Source: Alkalihalobacterium sp048323755
GTDB taxonomy: Bacteria; Bacillota; Bacilli; Bacillales; Bacillaceae_F
Assembly: GCF_048323755.1 (NCBI RefSeq)
Contig: NZ_JBLWFS010000025.1
Coordinates: forward strand, 1-58,780
Direction of reading: 5' to 3'
DNA: 58,780 bases
Part shown: in pieces, positions 49,777 through 58,651 of the stretch
Layout: each line of letters begins with the position of its first letter
How positions within the stretch are numbered: position 1 is the first letter of the stretch
Notes under the pieces: model-generated
Told to the model about the DNA's origin: nothing
Seen by the model: only the letters and a program-made list of their open reading frames with translations
Databases searched by the model: none
Made by a program: the position numbers and the translations under genes

Positions 49777-49880
49777 GTTATAATAAAAAGGGAGTTAATG
49801 TTAGTATATATTTATTATGGTTAAAAGGGATAAATCTACCAGATTGCTTAGAATGTGATCAATCGGGAGGAGATTACGAT

Positions 49881-50756
49881 ATGGTGAACATATCCTTAAT
49901 GATAGAAGAGGAAATTAAATCGGTCTCTACATTTATTTCAGAGTTGAACCAGAACGAACATTCCCATATTGGCTACTGTGGAAAAGATAGTGTAGAGATA
50001 ACCAATTCAATTATAGAAGACATTACAGATATACCTTACAACAAAAGTTTTCTAACTGCATATGAACATAATGAGTTGATTGGGGTTTTAGGGTTTGATG
50101 CCGATCTTGAAGGGAATTGTGCTGAGATATGGGGACCGTTCATTAAAGAAAATAAATGGGATATTGTTCCGGCTATGTGGGAACAGTTGAGTGAGTTAAT
50201 ACCAGATAAAATAAGTTCGATAAGTCTATTTCCAAATAAGAAAAATAAAAGAGTGCTAGAGGTAGCTAATGATCTCTCATTTAATAAGCATAGTGAACAA
50301 ACAATATTGGATTTCAGCATAAATAGAAAAAGTGAATTAGAAGACGTTTCGATTGTAGAATTAAGCGAAGTCTATTTTAAAGATATGATCCACTTGCATG
50401 ATGCAAATTTTCCTGATACGTATTATAGCGGTGAACAAATTATTGACCGAATGAATGAGTTTAGAAAAGTGTTTATTATTGAAAATAACAATGATTTATG
50501 TGGATATATTTATGTAGAAGCAGAACCCGCTTATGGAGAAGCAAGTATTGAATTTTTTGCGGTAAAAGAAACTGAACGTGGGAGTGGGCATGGGCGTCAA
50601 TTATTATCGGCGGCTTTAAATTGGCTATTTACGATTAAAAATATAAAGTCTATTCAACTGTGCGTTAATTCCAATCATCAAAAGGCCATTAATTTATATA
50701 AAAAAGTCGGCTTTCAACATCTGCATGATTTATGTTTTTTTACTAAAGAGTTATAA
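49881..50756 (+). CDS. Double-domain GNAT acetyltransferase
   Basis: 291 residues from ATG 49881, 8 bases after GGGAGGAG; the open frame upstream to 49743 runs through the terminator and is not coding. Two GNAT-like units: residues ~1-145 (weak, with SFLTAYEHNELIGVLGFDAD) and ~150-291 (catalytic, FFAVKETERGSGHGRQLLSA with the R-G-x-G-x-G/A loop, and CVNSNHQKAINLYKKVGF with the usual Asn and Tyr). Soluble. Acceptor unknown. Confidence 0.85.
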   Translation: MVNISLMIEEEIKSVSTFISELNQNEHSHIGYCGKDSVEITNSIIEDITDIPYNKSFLTAYEHNELIGVLGFDADLEGNCAEIWGPFIKENKWDIVPAMWEQLSELIPDKISSISLFPNKKNKRVLEVANDLSFNKHSEQTILDFSINRKSELEDVSIVELSEVYFKDMIHLHDANFPDTYYSGEQIIDRMNEFRKVFIIENNNDLCGYIYVEAEPAYGEASIEFFAVKETERGSGHGRQLLSAALNWLFTIKNIKSIQLCVNSNHQKAINLYKKVGFQHLHDLCFFTKEL

Positions 50757-50831
50757 TACCTTGAATTATTAAGGACATAGTAGGTAACTAGATTTAATCC
50801 AGGTATTGACTAAGTAAGGAGTGACCAACAA

Positions 50832-51365
50832 ATGGGAATATATCCTGATTGTCCAATGATTACTAGAACAATAGAGGTTGGCGGATTAACGAAATCGCAG
50901 CTATATGCGAAAATGCAACAATACTCCATCTTGATGAATGAGTATGGAGATAGGCTATTTTCTGATGAGAGATTTCCTACTTCTAATACAAAGTACAGAT
51001 TGAAGACCGTTGAACTAACCGTTATGGACTTGGGCTTTCCTGATGGAGGTACTACGGATCAGGTTTTTAAGAGAGCGAGCGAACTCGGATTGGATTTGTG
51101 TCCGCTTGAACTCGGGCCTTACTTAAGGCTAGAGTACATGGATCAGCCTGAAAGTTGTTCGGTAAGTCCTTCACAGCAACATCAAGCTCCAACGGGTTCC
51201 ATCACAATAGCATCTGAGATAATCGCTGAAGAGGATGAATTTCCGAAAGGCTTTTACCTTAGACGAATGAAAGGCGAGCTGTGGCTGCGCGGTTACATTG
51301 CTGATCATCTGCACGTTTGGAATCCTGATGATCACTTTATCTTTTGTCTAACCAAAAAAACTTGA
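50832..51365 (+). CDS. Conserved hypothetical protein
   Basis: 177 residues after TAAGGAGTGACCAAC. Soluble, alpha/beta: TKSQLYAKMQQYSILMNEYG, TVELTVMDLGFPDGGTTDQV, FKRASELGLDLCPLELGPYL and a C-terminal GFYLRRMKGELWLRGYIADH, HVWNPDDHFIFC. The pattern is conserved-looking (many Gly, Asp, Trp), but I cannot name the family. No partner gene. It is not membrane-bound. Confidence 0.65.
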   Translation: MGIYPDCPMITRTIEVGGLTKSQLYAKMQQYSILMNEYGDRLFSDERFPTSNTKYRLKTVELTVMDLGFPDGGTTDQVFKRASELGLDLCPLELGPYLRLEYMDQPESCSVSPSQQHQAPTGSITIASEIIAEEDEFPKGFYLRRMKGELWLRGYIADHLHVWNPDDHFIFCLTKKT

Positions 51366-51449
51366 ATTAAAGAATTATCATATCAATTGATGTGCTAATG
51401 ACGTAATTGGTTTAATAAGAATGAGTGGAAGAGGGGGTCGTTTTTTCTT

Positions 51450-51718
51450 ATGAGTATCATTACATTTGGTAAAAAGGAAGTTTGGTCAAGAATACATATG
51501 GAGACCTGCTGTATACGGCCTTATGTTCAAAGACGAAAGAAAAAAAGTTGCGATTATTCAAACGAGTGATGAGAAGTTTTTTCTTCCAGGTGGTGGTATA
51601 GAAAACAATGAGACACACGAAGAATGTTTGAAGCGAGAGGCAATAGAAGAAATGGGAATGAGTATTGAAATGTGTCACTTTTTAGGGTGTGCAAGGCGGT
51701 ACTTCTATTCTACTATTA
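51450..51718 (+). pseudogene. Nudix hydrolase, frameshifted and 3'-truncated
   Basis: Starts at ATG 51450 (GAGGGGG upstream) as MSIITFGKKE; from about 51480 the continuation FGQEYIWRPAVYGLMFKDER lies in the next frame, so a base was lost. The Nudix box is perfect (PGGGIENNETHEECLKREAI then EEMGM). At HFLGCARRYFYST (about 51715) the gene stops against an oppositely oriented Rpn-type gene end. Roughly the last third is missing. Confidence 0.7.
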
Positions 51719-52200
51719 AAATAGTTTTCAAAAATACCAGCGACTAATTGTTGTCGTGCCGGATCAAGTTCAAGCTTGAGCAGCATCCGTAAAAACTGAA
51801 GTTTTATCATTACTTTTTCACTTTGATCGTAGCCCATTTTCCCTAATAACGCAAGCGCTACAGGATTTGGTTGATTAATATATTCACGCCAGTTTTTATT
51901 TTTCAAATGAACAGTAAGGTAATTGAATGAAAGTACTTTTTTAAAAGGGAAATGAATAATAAAGTGATCCACTTCGCGTCTCGGTTGATCGTAACTAAAT
52001 ATGGCAATTGGTACAATCGGACGGCGGTAAGTTTCGTATAGGCGACTAAAATAGAAGAACATACGGTCGTTGAAATGACTATCATAATAGGATTGTGGTT
52101 CGATATGAACAATTATTAATGCATCTTGTCCTTTTAGTTTGGTTTCAGCCAGGATATCGACAGTTCCTTTTCTTCCTTTAAGGATATCTGTAAACACCAG
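51719..52200 (-). pseudogene. Rpn-family nuclease/transposase remnant
   Basis: The frame reads VFTDILKGRKGTVDILAETK, LKGQDALIIVHIEPQSYYDS, RMFFYFSRLYETYRRPIVPI, AIFSYDQPRREVDHFIIHFP, the PD-(D/E)XK core of Rpn/PDDEXK_2 proteins (Asp ... E-x-K ... Q as DILAETKLKG and HIEPQSY). The N-terminal ~40 residues before VFTDILKG are lost (stop directly upstream) and the C-terminus is cut at the Nudix junction. Remnant of a recombination-promoting nuclease. Confidence 0.75.
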
Positions 52201-52420
52201 TGGTTATCGCGAAGGTATGATCTTGTAGCTTAAACTGTACTCTTCTTAAATAGGGTGAGAGTACTTTTAAGACCCATACTATTTACATTTTTTTATTATC
52301 GATTTCTTGTTCGCCTTGATTATATAATATTAGATATGCCGTTATTAGCATGAACGATTTTAAAGACTTGTAATGAACACTCTATGTAGTAAATGTTATA
52401 AATTGAAAGGGGTGTCGACG

Positions 52421-52729
52421 GTGGATGCAATTTGGATTGTAGCTGAGGATAAAATTAAGGCAGCCATCAAAAATGGGGAACTCGATAACTTGAAGGGCAT
52501 GGGGAAACCGATCGTGTTTAAAGATGTTCTGCCAGGAATGCCCCAGGAAACAAAGATGGCTTATCAAATGTTGCGGAATGCCGGATTTGATCCTTTAGAA
52601 GTTGAAAAAGAAATTGAGGAGCAAACGAAAGGTGCCAAATTAGACGACTTATTAGAGGAACGACAGACAAAAGAAACCAAGTCGTTTAAACAGTATGCTA
52701 AAAAGATCTACAATAAATTTTCTAAGTAG
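52421..52729 (+). CDS. DUF1992 family protein
   Basis: 102 residues from a GTG after AAAGGGGTG. Typical DUF1992 (also called DnaJ-subfamily-C-28 conserved): IVAEDKIKAAIKNGELDNLK, GMGKPIVFKD, MPQETKMAYQMLRNAGFDPL, EVEKEIEEQ. The N-GELDNL-x-G-x-G-K-P motif is the hallmark. Soluble, helical; function unknown. Earlier in-frame ATG (52373) lacks an RBS. Lone gene. Confidence 0.9.
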   Translation: MDAIWIVAEDKIKAAIKNGELDNLKGMGKPIVFKDVLPGMPQETKMAYQMLRNAGFDPLEVEKEIEEQTKGAKLDDLLEERQTKETKSFKQYAKKIYNKFSK

Positions 52730-52769
52730 GGCAGCGGAAGATCTGCCTGACCATATATGAAGAACGTCT

Positions 52770-52799
52770 GTCTCCACTATTAGGGGGGAGGCTTTTTTT
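52770..52799 (+). terminator. Terminator of the DUF1992 gene
   Basis: GTCTCC pairs with GGAGGC around ACTATTAGGGG; seven T follow. Confidence 0.6.
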
Positions 52800-52872
52800 A
52801 TTGGAATTCATCAGGTAAAAATCGTTGCTGTTAGCGCACGGCCTTTTACTTAATTGGTGACAGTAGAACATT

Positions 52873-53061
52873 TTAACGGACTAACAGGCCCTTATATTCA
52901 TTAAAATTAGTAGTTTCAGTACTTTAGAGGACTCCAAGGCCCTTATTTCTTCATTTTCCGCTTAAAATCACAGGTATTTGAGCAAATAAGGGCCTCTCAG
53001 TCCGCTTAACTTCACAAACAGTCGGTTTTCCTCTAAATAAGAGCCTCTCAGTCCGCTTAGC
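52873..53061. repeat. Nested-hairpin intergenic repeat, copy R7
   Basis: Arms: ACGGACTAACAGGCCCTTAT, GAGGACTCCAAGGCCCTTAT, then AATAAGGGCCTCTCAGTCCG and AATAAGAGCCTCTCAGTCCG. Subfamily B (linker GTACTTTAG, third arm led by TTGAGCAAATAAGG). Confidence 0.85.
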
Positions 53062-53323
53062 ATTACCACACTTTACTTCTAAAAAACTAGATTGGTTGGG
53101 AACTCTCAAAAAGGTCTTTCTTTAGTTGTGGTCCCCCATTAAATACCCTAGCTTTTAATTTACCAATAATTGTAGAGTTGTATAACAACGGAAATAATCT
53201 CAACAAATTTCAGGTCGTCTCTTTGACATTAAATATATAAATAAATAAATAACGGTCATACTAATCATTAATGTAGAAAAATGGAATGATTAATTTGAAA
53301 ACTTACGGTGGGAGAACTAAGCT
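53062..53323. other. Gene-free stretch
   Basis: 260 bases with no supported gene; likely holds the promoter of the membrane-protein pair. Confidence 0.4.
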
Positions 53324-53797
53324 ATGTTAATATTATGGACATTCATCATCTTAACCATATTGTTAATGACTTCACTATACATCCTGAAACAAAAAATGAA
53401 TTGGTTGAGCATTATTGGGTGCTATATGTCATCAAATATTTTAATTGAATTTTCAGGTATTTTAATTAACCTTAATTTAAAATTCACACAAAGTCCCGAT
53501 CAAGCCATTAGTTTATGGACACAAAAATTAGCATCCATCTGGACTAAACCAATAATAGTGATTTGGTGCATATTTATTATCTATTCTAATTTAAAATTCT
53601 TCAGCAAAGGCATCATTGTAACATTATTAATTTCTAGTCTAGTTTCTTTTGAATTGCTATTTATTAAAGTGGGATTCTTAGAATTTGTTCAATGGAACAC
53701 ATTTTATGAATTTTTACGCTACCTTGGAGTTATTATTTTTACTGCCTTATACGCAAAAATTCTTAGGAAATTAATTATAAAAGAGCTGACTGTCTAA
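53324..53797 (+). CDS. Multi-pass membrane protein
   Basis: 157 residues, five hydrophobic segments (from about 2, 25, 66, 88 and 130). Basic ends (LRKLIIKELTV). No charged motif inside the membrane. It ends 1 base into the start of the next gene (TAATG), so both are translated together. The pair resembles CBO0543-type membrane proteins; function unknown. Confidence 0.65.
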   Translation: MLILWTFIILTILLMTSLYILKQKMNWLSIIGCYMSSNILIEFSGILINLNLKFTQSPDQAISLWTQKLASIWTKPIIVIWCIFIIYSNLKFFSKGIIVTLLISSLVSFELLFIKVGFLEFVQWNTFYEFLRYLGVIIFTALYAKILRKLIIKELTV

Positions 53798-54312
53798 TGT
53801 TACTTTACCCGCCCAAAAAAATGGATGAAAATGAAATATTCGTCATTATTCTATTAGTATTTGTCTGGATTTTAGTATTTGCTATCCAGAGACATCTAAG
53901 CGCTCTTGAAATTTTTCTGATTTGGACTCTAAATGTGTATTTAGTGTTTACAGCAGATATGTCACTTGCCGTCCCACCGGTAGAGTTATATGATACTATG
54001 GATCGACTGGAACATGAAATTTTTGATTTTATTATGTTTTTCTTTGGTTATTTTCCCTTTGCCTATTTTGCCATGAATTACTTTAAGCCTCGAGCTTTTT
54101 CCAAAAAACAAATTGTTCTTTTTATTATTGTATGTGCATTTTTAACCACAATTTTGGAATGGGTTGCAGTGGAACTCAATGTCTTTACATTTAATGGCTG
54201 GAAAAGTTATATGTCATTTTTAGTATACATTGTTGTTTATAGCCTCAACTTGCTACTCCTTTTGTATATTAAAAGTAAACGATCTAAAAAATCACTTTGG
54301 ACCAAATTTTAA
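53797..54312 (+). CDS. CBO0543-like membrane protein
   Basis: 171 residues, five predicted helices (about 10-27, 33-48, 75-95, 105-127, 138-158). Between helices 2 and 3 it carries DMSLAVPPVELYDTMDRLEH, and in helix 4 LTTILEWVAVELNVFTFNGW; these W/E-x-x-x-x-x-F-x-Y/F-N-G-W patterns fit the CBO0543 family. Basic tail SKRSKKSLWTKF. Operon with the preceding membrane protein. Terminator at 54382. Function unknown. Confidence 0.7.
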   Translation: MLLYPPKKMDENEIFVIILLVFVWILVFAIQRHLSALEIFLIWTLNVYLVFTADMSLAVPPVELYDTMDRLEHEIFDFIMFFFGYFPFAYFAMNYFKPRAFSKKQIVLFIIVCAFLTTILEWVAVELNVFTFNGWKSYMSFLVYIVVYSLNLLLLLYIKSKRSKKSLWTKF

Positions 54313-54381
54313 TATCTTTTTTGTCTTACACTACTATTCTTATTAAACGAACAGATAAACCTATTCAGTGGTGCGCCTAAT

Positions 54382-54415
54382 AAGAAGCAAGGGAATTCCC
54401 CTTGCTTCTTTATTT
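54382..54415 (+). terminator. Terminator of the membrane-protein pair
   Basis: AGAAGCAAGGG pairs with CCCTTGCTTCT around AATTC; TTTATTTTATTT tail. Confidence 0.8.
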
Positions 54416-54460
54416 TATTTAAAAGCTAATTTCTCAAAGGTGGACTTATGTAAAACAATA

Positions 54461-54650
54461 AGCAAGGCACTCACAGGCCCTTATTTTCATAAAAATTAGT
54501 TTTTATTGTACTTTAGGGAACTCCAGGGCTCTTATTTCATGATTTTTCACTTTAAATCACATGTATTTGAGCAAATAAGGGCCTCTCAAGTCCGCATAAC
54601 TGCTTATCAGTCGGTTTTTCTCTAAATAAAGGCCTCTCAGTGCCCTTAGC
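54461..54650. repeat. Nested-hairpin intergenic repeat, copy R8
   Basis: Arms: AAGGCACTCACAGGCCCTTAT (one base short of R7), GGGAACTCCAGGGCTCTTAT, then AATAAGGGCCTCTCAAGTCC and AATAAAGGCCTCTCAGTGCC. Outer arms GGCACT/AGTGCC, inner arms of the GACT/AGTC type. Subfamily B. Confidence 0.85.
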
Positions 54651-54819
54651 ATTAACTGCAATGCGCCTCACTCTAAGACCTTTCTGTTGATGCAGTTGTC
54701 ATCGTCACCAGAGATAGCTCCATACTACATATATCATTTTCCCAATTTTTCATTACTAACCCATTCCAATGTACCTGTTACTACAATAACCTGCTCTAAT
54801 TAGAATTTTCAAAATAGGC

Positions 54820-54847
54820 TTTACACAAAAGGAATAATATGTATAAT
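54820..54847 (+). promoter_or_regulatory. Promoter of the TetR-serine hydrolase operon
   Basis: TTTACA (54820), 16 bases, TATAAT (54842). Just downstream TATATCGAGTGATATA is an inverted repeat (TATATC/GATATA) fitting an autoregulatory operator. Confidence 0.65.
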
Positions 54848-54907
54848 AATTATTAAATAACACCTGTTATATATCGAGTGATATAAAAAGAGGAGTGCTT
54901 GTCATAT

Positions 54908-55477
54908 ATGCCGCCAAAGAAGAAGTTTTCTCAATCGCAAATTATCGATGCAGCTTTTGAAATCGCAAAGAATGAAGGTCTCAGCCACATCAGCATTCGT
55001 AAGGTAGCCGATCGACTTGGAAGTTCCATCGCACCTATTTATGTGAATTTTACGGATGTAGAAGATCTTAAGCGTGCAGTGATGAAAAAAGTAATGGAAT
55101 TAAGTGAACAAAAAATAAAAGAACAAAATTCAGGGAACCCCTTCAAAGATCTTGGTATAGCCAGTCTTAAATTTGCCGAAGAGTACCCGGTACTTGTAAG
55201 GGATTTAGCATTGAATCCGAACGAGTATATCCAAGAATACGACCAAGAAATGGACTTTGTGTCCCTGATGAAACAAGATCCGACGCTAGAAGGATTTACA
55301 GATGAAGAACTGATGATGATTTTTTTAAAAATGAGAGCATTTCAATTGGGCTTGACGATGATGGTGGCTAATCGATTATTGCCAAAGGAGTTGACGATGG
55401 ATCAGATGATAGAGCTATCCGGAAGTGCTGCCGAAGACATTATAAGTGCGACCAGATTAAGAAAAGAAAAAGGATAA
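54908..55477 (+). CDS. TetR-family regulator
   Basis: 189 residues; ATG 54908 with GAGGAG 11 bases upstream (TTG 54899 is the alternative). HTH: FSQSQIIDAAFEIAKNEGLS, HISIRKVADRLGSSIAPIYV, NFTDVEDLKRAVMKKV. The C-terminal domain (FAEEYPVLVRDLALNPNEYI, MMIFLKMRAFQLGLTMMVAN) is of the type with a WHG-less ligand pocket. It lies 54 bases before the first serine hydrolase gene on the same strand and most likely controls it. Confidence 0.87.
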   Translation: MPPKKKFSQSQIIDAAFEIAKNEGLSHISIRKVADRLGSSIAPIYVNFTDVEDLKRAVMKKVMELSEQKIKEQNSGNPFKDLGIASLKFAEEYPVLVRDLALNPNEYIQEYDQEMDFVSLMKQDPTLEGFTDEELMMIFLKMRAFQLGLTMMVANRLLPKELTMDQMIELSGSAAEDIISATRLRKEKG

Positions 55478-55531
55478 TGGTTGGTCATGGGAAGTTGTTT
55501 TGTATATTTTCAGTTTTTGAGGAGGAGAACG

Positions 55532-56593
55532 ATGGGGAAAAAATTGGACGATGTGTTCCTACAACAAACAGTAAGGCAAATGGTTAAAAAGAAAAACAAC
55601 TTTGGAGCAATTCTGTGTGTAGAGCAAGGAAAAGATTTTTCATGGGAAGGAGCTGCCGGCAACCTGAATGTAGACGATCAATATTTCATCGCTAGTGTCA
55701 CTAAATTTTATATGACAGCGGTTGTATTAAAACTAAGAGCGGAGAAAAAGTTGGCATTGGAAGATCCGATTTCAAATTATTTTTCAGCGGATATCATGGA
55801 TCGTCTCCATGTTTTAAACGGATTCGATTATTCCAAAGACCTCACGATTAAACATTTAATCTCTAATACTTCAGGATTACCAGACTATTTTGCTTACAAA
55901 CAACCGAGTGGAGAGTCAGTAGCCTCAGAGCTTATGAAAGGAAAAGATCAGAAATGGACACTGGAAGAAACAGTAACTCTTGTAAAAGGATTAAAACCGA
56001 AGTTCGCCCCAGGACAAAAGGGCAAAGTAAACTATTGCGATACGAACTATAAGTTACTAGGTAGAATTATAGAGAAGGTAACGGGAATGAGCATGGCGGA
56101 CGTATTCCGGACCTATATTTTCGAAGAGCTAAACTTATCGAAAACGTACGTGTACGAAGATGTAAATGACACAAAACCTGTATCCTTAAACTATAAATCT
56201 AATAAAATACACCTGCCGAACTATCTTACTTCCATCCCTTCAGAAGGTGGAATTGTGTCTACCGCTAAAGAAACGATGATCTTTATGAAAGCGTTCTTTG
56301 CCGGCCGCTTTTTCCCAAAAGGAGAAATCGAGGAACTGAAGCAATGGAATATGGTCTTTTTTCCTGGACAATTTTACTATGGAATTGGTCTAGAAAAGCT
56401 ATGGACTCCTCGGTTAGTCTCACCTTTACGCCCCATACAAGAGGTGTTAGGGTTTTGGGGACAGTCGGGCGCATTTGCCTTTTACAATCCAGAACGGGAC
56501 CTGTATTTTACAGGGACCATCAACCAATTAAGCGGGTTCGGTCACAGTGCGGCATTCCATGCGATGATCCGTATCATTAAAGCTTTAAAGTAG
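55532..56593 (+). CDS. Serine hydrolase, beta-lactamase class C fold
   Basis: 353 residues from ATG 55532 after GAGGAGGAG (17 upstream codons in frame are not used). Catalytic SVTK at 55-58 (ASVTKFYM), second motif Y-C-D in VNYCDTNYKLLG (~172) where Asn is usual, and third-motif region FWGQSGAF. No signal peptide, so cytosolic. HLISNTSGLPDYF is the typical region after SxxK. Likely an esterase/peptidase-type enzyme, not a beta-lactamase. Paralogue of the next gene. Confidence 0.87.
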   Translation: MGKKLDDVFLQQTVRQMVKKKNNFGAILCVEQGKDFSWEGAAGNLNVDDQYFIASVTKFYMTAVVLKLRAEKKLALEDPISNYFSADIMDRLHVLNGFDYSKDLTIKHLISNTSGLPDYFAYKQPSGESVASELMKGKDQKWTLEETVTLVKGLKPKFAPGQKGKVNYCDTNYKLLGRIIEKVTGMSMADVFRTYIFEELNLSKTYVYEDVNDTKPVSLNYKSNKIHLPNYLTSIPSEGGIVSTAKETMIFMKAFFAGRFFPKGEIEELKQWNMVFFPGQFYYGIGLEKLWTPRLVSPLRPIQEVLGFWGQSGAFAFYNPERDLYFTGTINQLSGFGHSAAFHAMIRIIKALK

Positions 56594-56623
56594 ACTTAGG
56601 AAATTAAACATGGGGGAAAAATA

Positions 56624-57679
56624 ATGAAAACGAAATCACCTGAAAAAGGGATCCAGTCCATTGAAAAGTCATTTCGGAAACAAGTCCAAAAAGACCAAAA
56701 CGTAAAAAGTGCTTGCTTACTCGTTCATTCAGACACAAACGATATTCATTTAAATATTCAGGAAGGACTGAGCGATTCGAATCAACCCGTCTATATGGCT
56801 AGTGTAGGGAAAACCTTTACATCCGTCCTCATCGGTATGTTGGTTGAAAAAGGGAAGTTAACGTACGATGACCATATCAGTAAGTATTTAGAGGACTCAC
56901 TAATTGAAAAATTACATGTATTCAACGGGAACGACTATTCGCATCAAATCAAAATAAAACATCTATTAAATCATACATCTGGCTTACCCGACAATTTCCG
57001 ACCATTATTCGAACAACTTCTTAACGATCCGGATTTCTACATGAGTCCTGAGGAGACAATCACTTGGGCTAAAAATCATCAACATCCTATCGCTCCTCCT
57101 GGTACTAAATTTAATTATACAGACACAAACTACCATCTATTGGGGTTAATCATTGAAAACCTTACTAACTTGCCTTTCCATGAAGCGATCACACAATATA
57201 TTTACGAACCTCTCGAAATGATGAATTCATCTATATTATACGATTCCGAACCACTAGATAAACAAACTACAGCTGTCGCAGACTTCTATGCCAATCAAAA
57301 TAAGATCACCAATTATAAAGGATATGCAGGGATCGACTATGCCGGTGGCGGTGTCGTATCGACGGGAGAAGATTTGCTGAAATTTATGAAAGCTTTAACC
57401 ACGCATCATTTAGTGAAAAAAGAAACGCTCAAGATAATGATGAGTGATAAAGTGAAATATGGCGTTGGCATTGACTATGGCTATGGGATTATGCAGTTCA
57501 AACCTGTGCCGCTACTTATGCCAAAAAAATTTCAAGTATGGGGCCATGCAGGTGCAACAGGGTCTTATATGTTTTATCACCCTGCGCTCGATACGTATGT
57601 CATTGGGACGTTTAACGATTTTGCGTACGAAAGAAAAGGCGTTAAATTTATGTTAATGAACGTGATCCAGCGGTTATAA
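56624..57679 (+). CDS. Serine hydrolase, beta-lactamase class C fold (paralogue)
   Basis: 351 residues after GGGGGAAAA. Catalytic SVGK at 60-63, Y-T-D in FNYTDTNYHLLG (~166), and third motif WGHAGATGSYM. HLLNHTSGLPDNF matches HLISNTSGLPDYF of the preceding protein. Similar length and motif spacing along the whole protein mean tandem duplication followed by strong divergence. No signal peptide. Sits 30 bases after the first gene, same operon. Substrate unknown. Confidence 0.87.
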   Translation: MKTKSPEKGIQSIEKSFRKQVQKDQNVKSACLLVHSDTNDIHLNIQEGLSDSNQPVYMASVGKTFTSVLIGMLVEKGKLTYDDHISKYLEDSLIEKLHVFNGNDYSHQIKIKHLLNHTSGLPDNFRPLFEQLLNDPDFYMSPEETITWAKNHQHPIAPPGTKFNYTDTNYHLLGLIIENLTNLPFHEAITQYIYEPLEMMNSSILYDSEPLDKQTTAVADFYANQNKITNYKGYAGIDYAGGGVVSTGEDLLKFMKALTTHHLVKKETLKIMMSDKVKYGVGIDYGYGIMQFKPVPLLMPKKFQVWGHAGATGSYMFYHPALDTYVIGTFNDFAYERKGVKFMLMNVIQRL

Positions 57680-57714
57680 CGAGATTTGTATTTTACTGGA
57701 ATGGGGGAATTGCA

Positions 57715-58491
57715 ATGGGCATCGATTTTCATAATAAGAAAAATAAAGGAAGTTATACGACACGGAAGGCGGACCAATCATGGACTGAAGCGATACAGAA
57801 ACTTGTACCGATAGAAGATGTATCTGTAGCTTTAGATGTAGGGTGTGGCGGGGGCATTTATTCTCAGGCCCTTTCTGACATGGGGATTGATTTTGTTACA
57901 GGCGTTGATTTTTCAGAAGCGATGCTTGGAGATGCGAGAGAAAATTGTAAAGACTATCCAAATATCTCGTTTCAGCATGGTAGTGCATTTAAAACAGGAG
58001 TTGAAAGTAAAAGTTATGATCTGCTACTTGAAAGGGCATTGATCCACCATCTAAAAGATTTACGTGCGTGTTTTACAGAGGGATATCGCGTCTTAAAGGA
58101 CGGTGGATTTTATATCATTCAAGACCGTACACCTGAAGACTGCTTATTAGCTGGTTCTGATCGTCATATTAGAGGGTATTTCTTTGAGTTGTTTCCGAAA
58201 CTAATTGAAAAAGAAACGAGTCGCAGACATGAAAGTCATGTGGTAAAAGAAATGCTGAAAGAAGTTGGGTTTAAACACATTGAAGAAGTCAAGTTATGGG
58301 AAACAAGAAAAGTGTACGACACCAAAGAGCCATTACTTCAAGATGTAAGGGAGCGAACTGGAAGAAGTATTTTACATGAATTAAATGATAAAGAGTTACA
58401 TCGATTAGTAAGTCATATTGATGATGCTTTACCAGCTGATGTAAATATAGTCGAGCAAGATTGCTGGACAATTTGGAAGTCTGTGAAATAG
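57715..58491 (+). CDS. SAM-dependent methyltransferase
   Basis: 258 residues after GGGGGAATTGCA. Class I fold: motif I VALDVGCGGGIYSQAL (39-54), acidic end of strand 2 in VTGVDFSEAM, strand 4 SYDLLLERALIHHLKDLRAC, post-motif YRVLKDGGFYIIQDR. The insert with ESHVVKEMLKEVGF is common in ubiE/menG-like small-molecule methyltransferases. Cytosolic. Last gene of the TetR-hydrolase-hydrolase cluster (35 bases after the second hydrolase). Acceptor unknown. Confidence 0.88.
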   Translation: MGIDFHNKKNKGSYTTRKADQSWTEAIQKLVPIEDVSVALDVGCGGGIYSQALSDMGIDFVTGVDFSEAMLGDARENCKDYPNISFQHGSAFKTGVESKSYDLLLERALIHHLKDLRACFTEGYRVLKDGGFYIIQDRTPEDCLLAGSDRHIRGYFFELFPKLIEKETSRRHESHVVKEMLKEVGFKHIEEVKLWETRKVYDTKEPLLQDVRERTGRSILHELNDKELHRLVSHIDDALPADVNIVEQDCWTIWKSVK

Positions 58492-58593
58492 GAAAGGGAA
58501 GTGGATGTAAGTAGAGGATTTAAAACTAAGTTGAAGATAGGGGACGACTTTTTATAGTGCTAAATTTAATTGAAAAGTTTAGTTGAGTAGAAT

Positions 58594-58651
58594 CTTTTAA
58601 GGAACTCAAAGGCCCTTATTTTCATTGAAATCAGTATTTTCTATACTTTAG
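58594..58651. repeat. Nested-hairpin intergenic repeat, copy R9 (cut by an IS)
   Basis: Only the first arm (AAGGAACTCAAAGGCCCTTAT, quoted minus its ends as GGAACTCAAAGGCCCTTAT) and the linker CAGTATTTTCTATACTTTAG remain. The sequence then changes at 58652 to the left end of an IS256-like element. Subfamily B. Confidence 0.75.

Noticed and set aside
49743..49880. N-terminal extension of the double GNAT protein
   Set aside because: The extra 46 codons cover the MerR-gene terminator and have no RBS; the start at 49881 has GGAGGAG.
55481..55531. Signal peptide for the first serine hydrolase (MVMGSCFVYFQFLRRRTM)
   Set aside because: The upstream 17 codons contain the RBS of the real start (GAGGAGGAG before 55532) and do not form a proper signal sequence.
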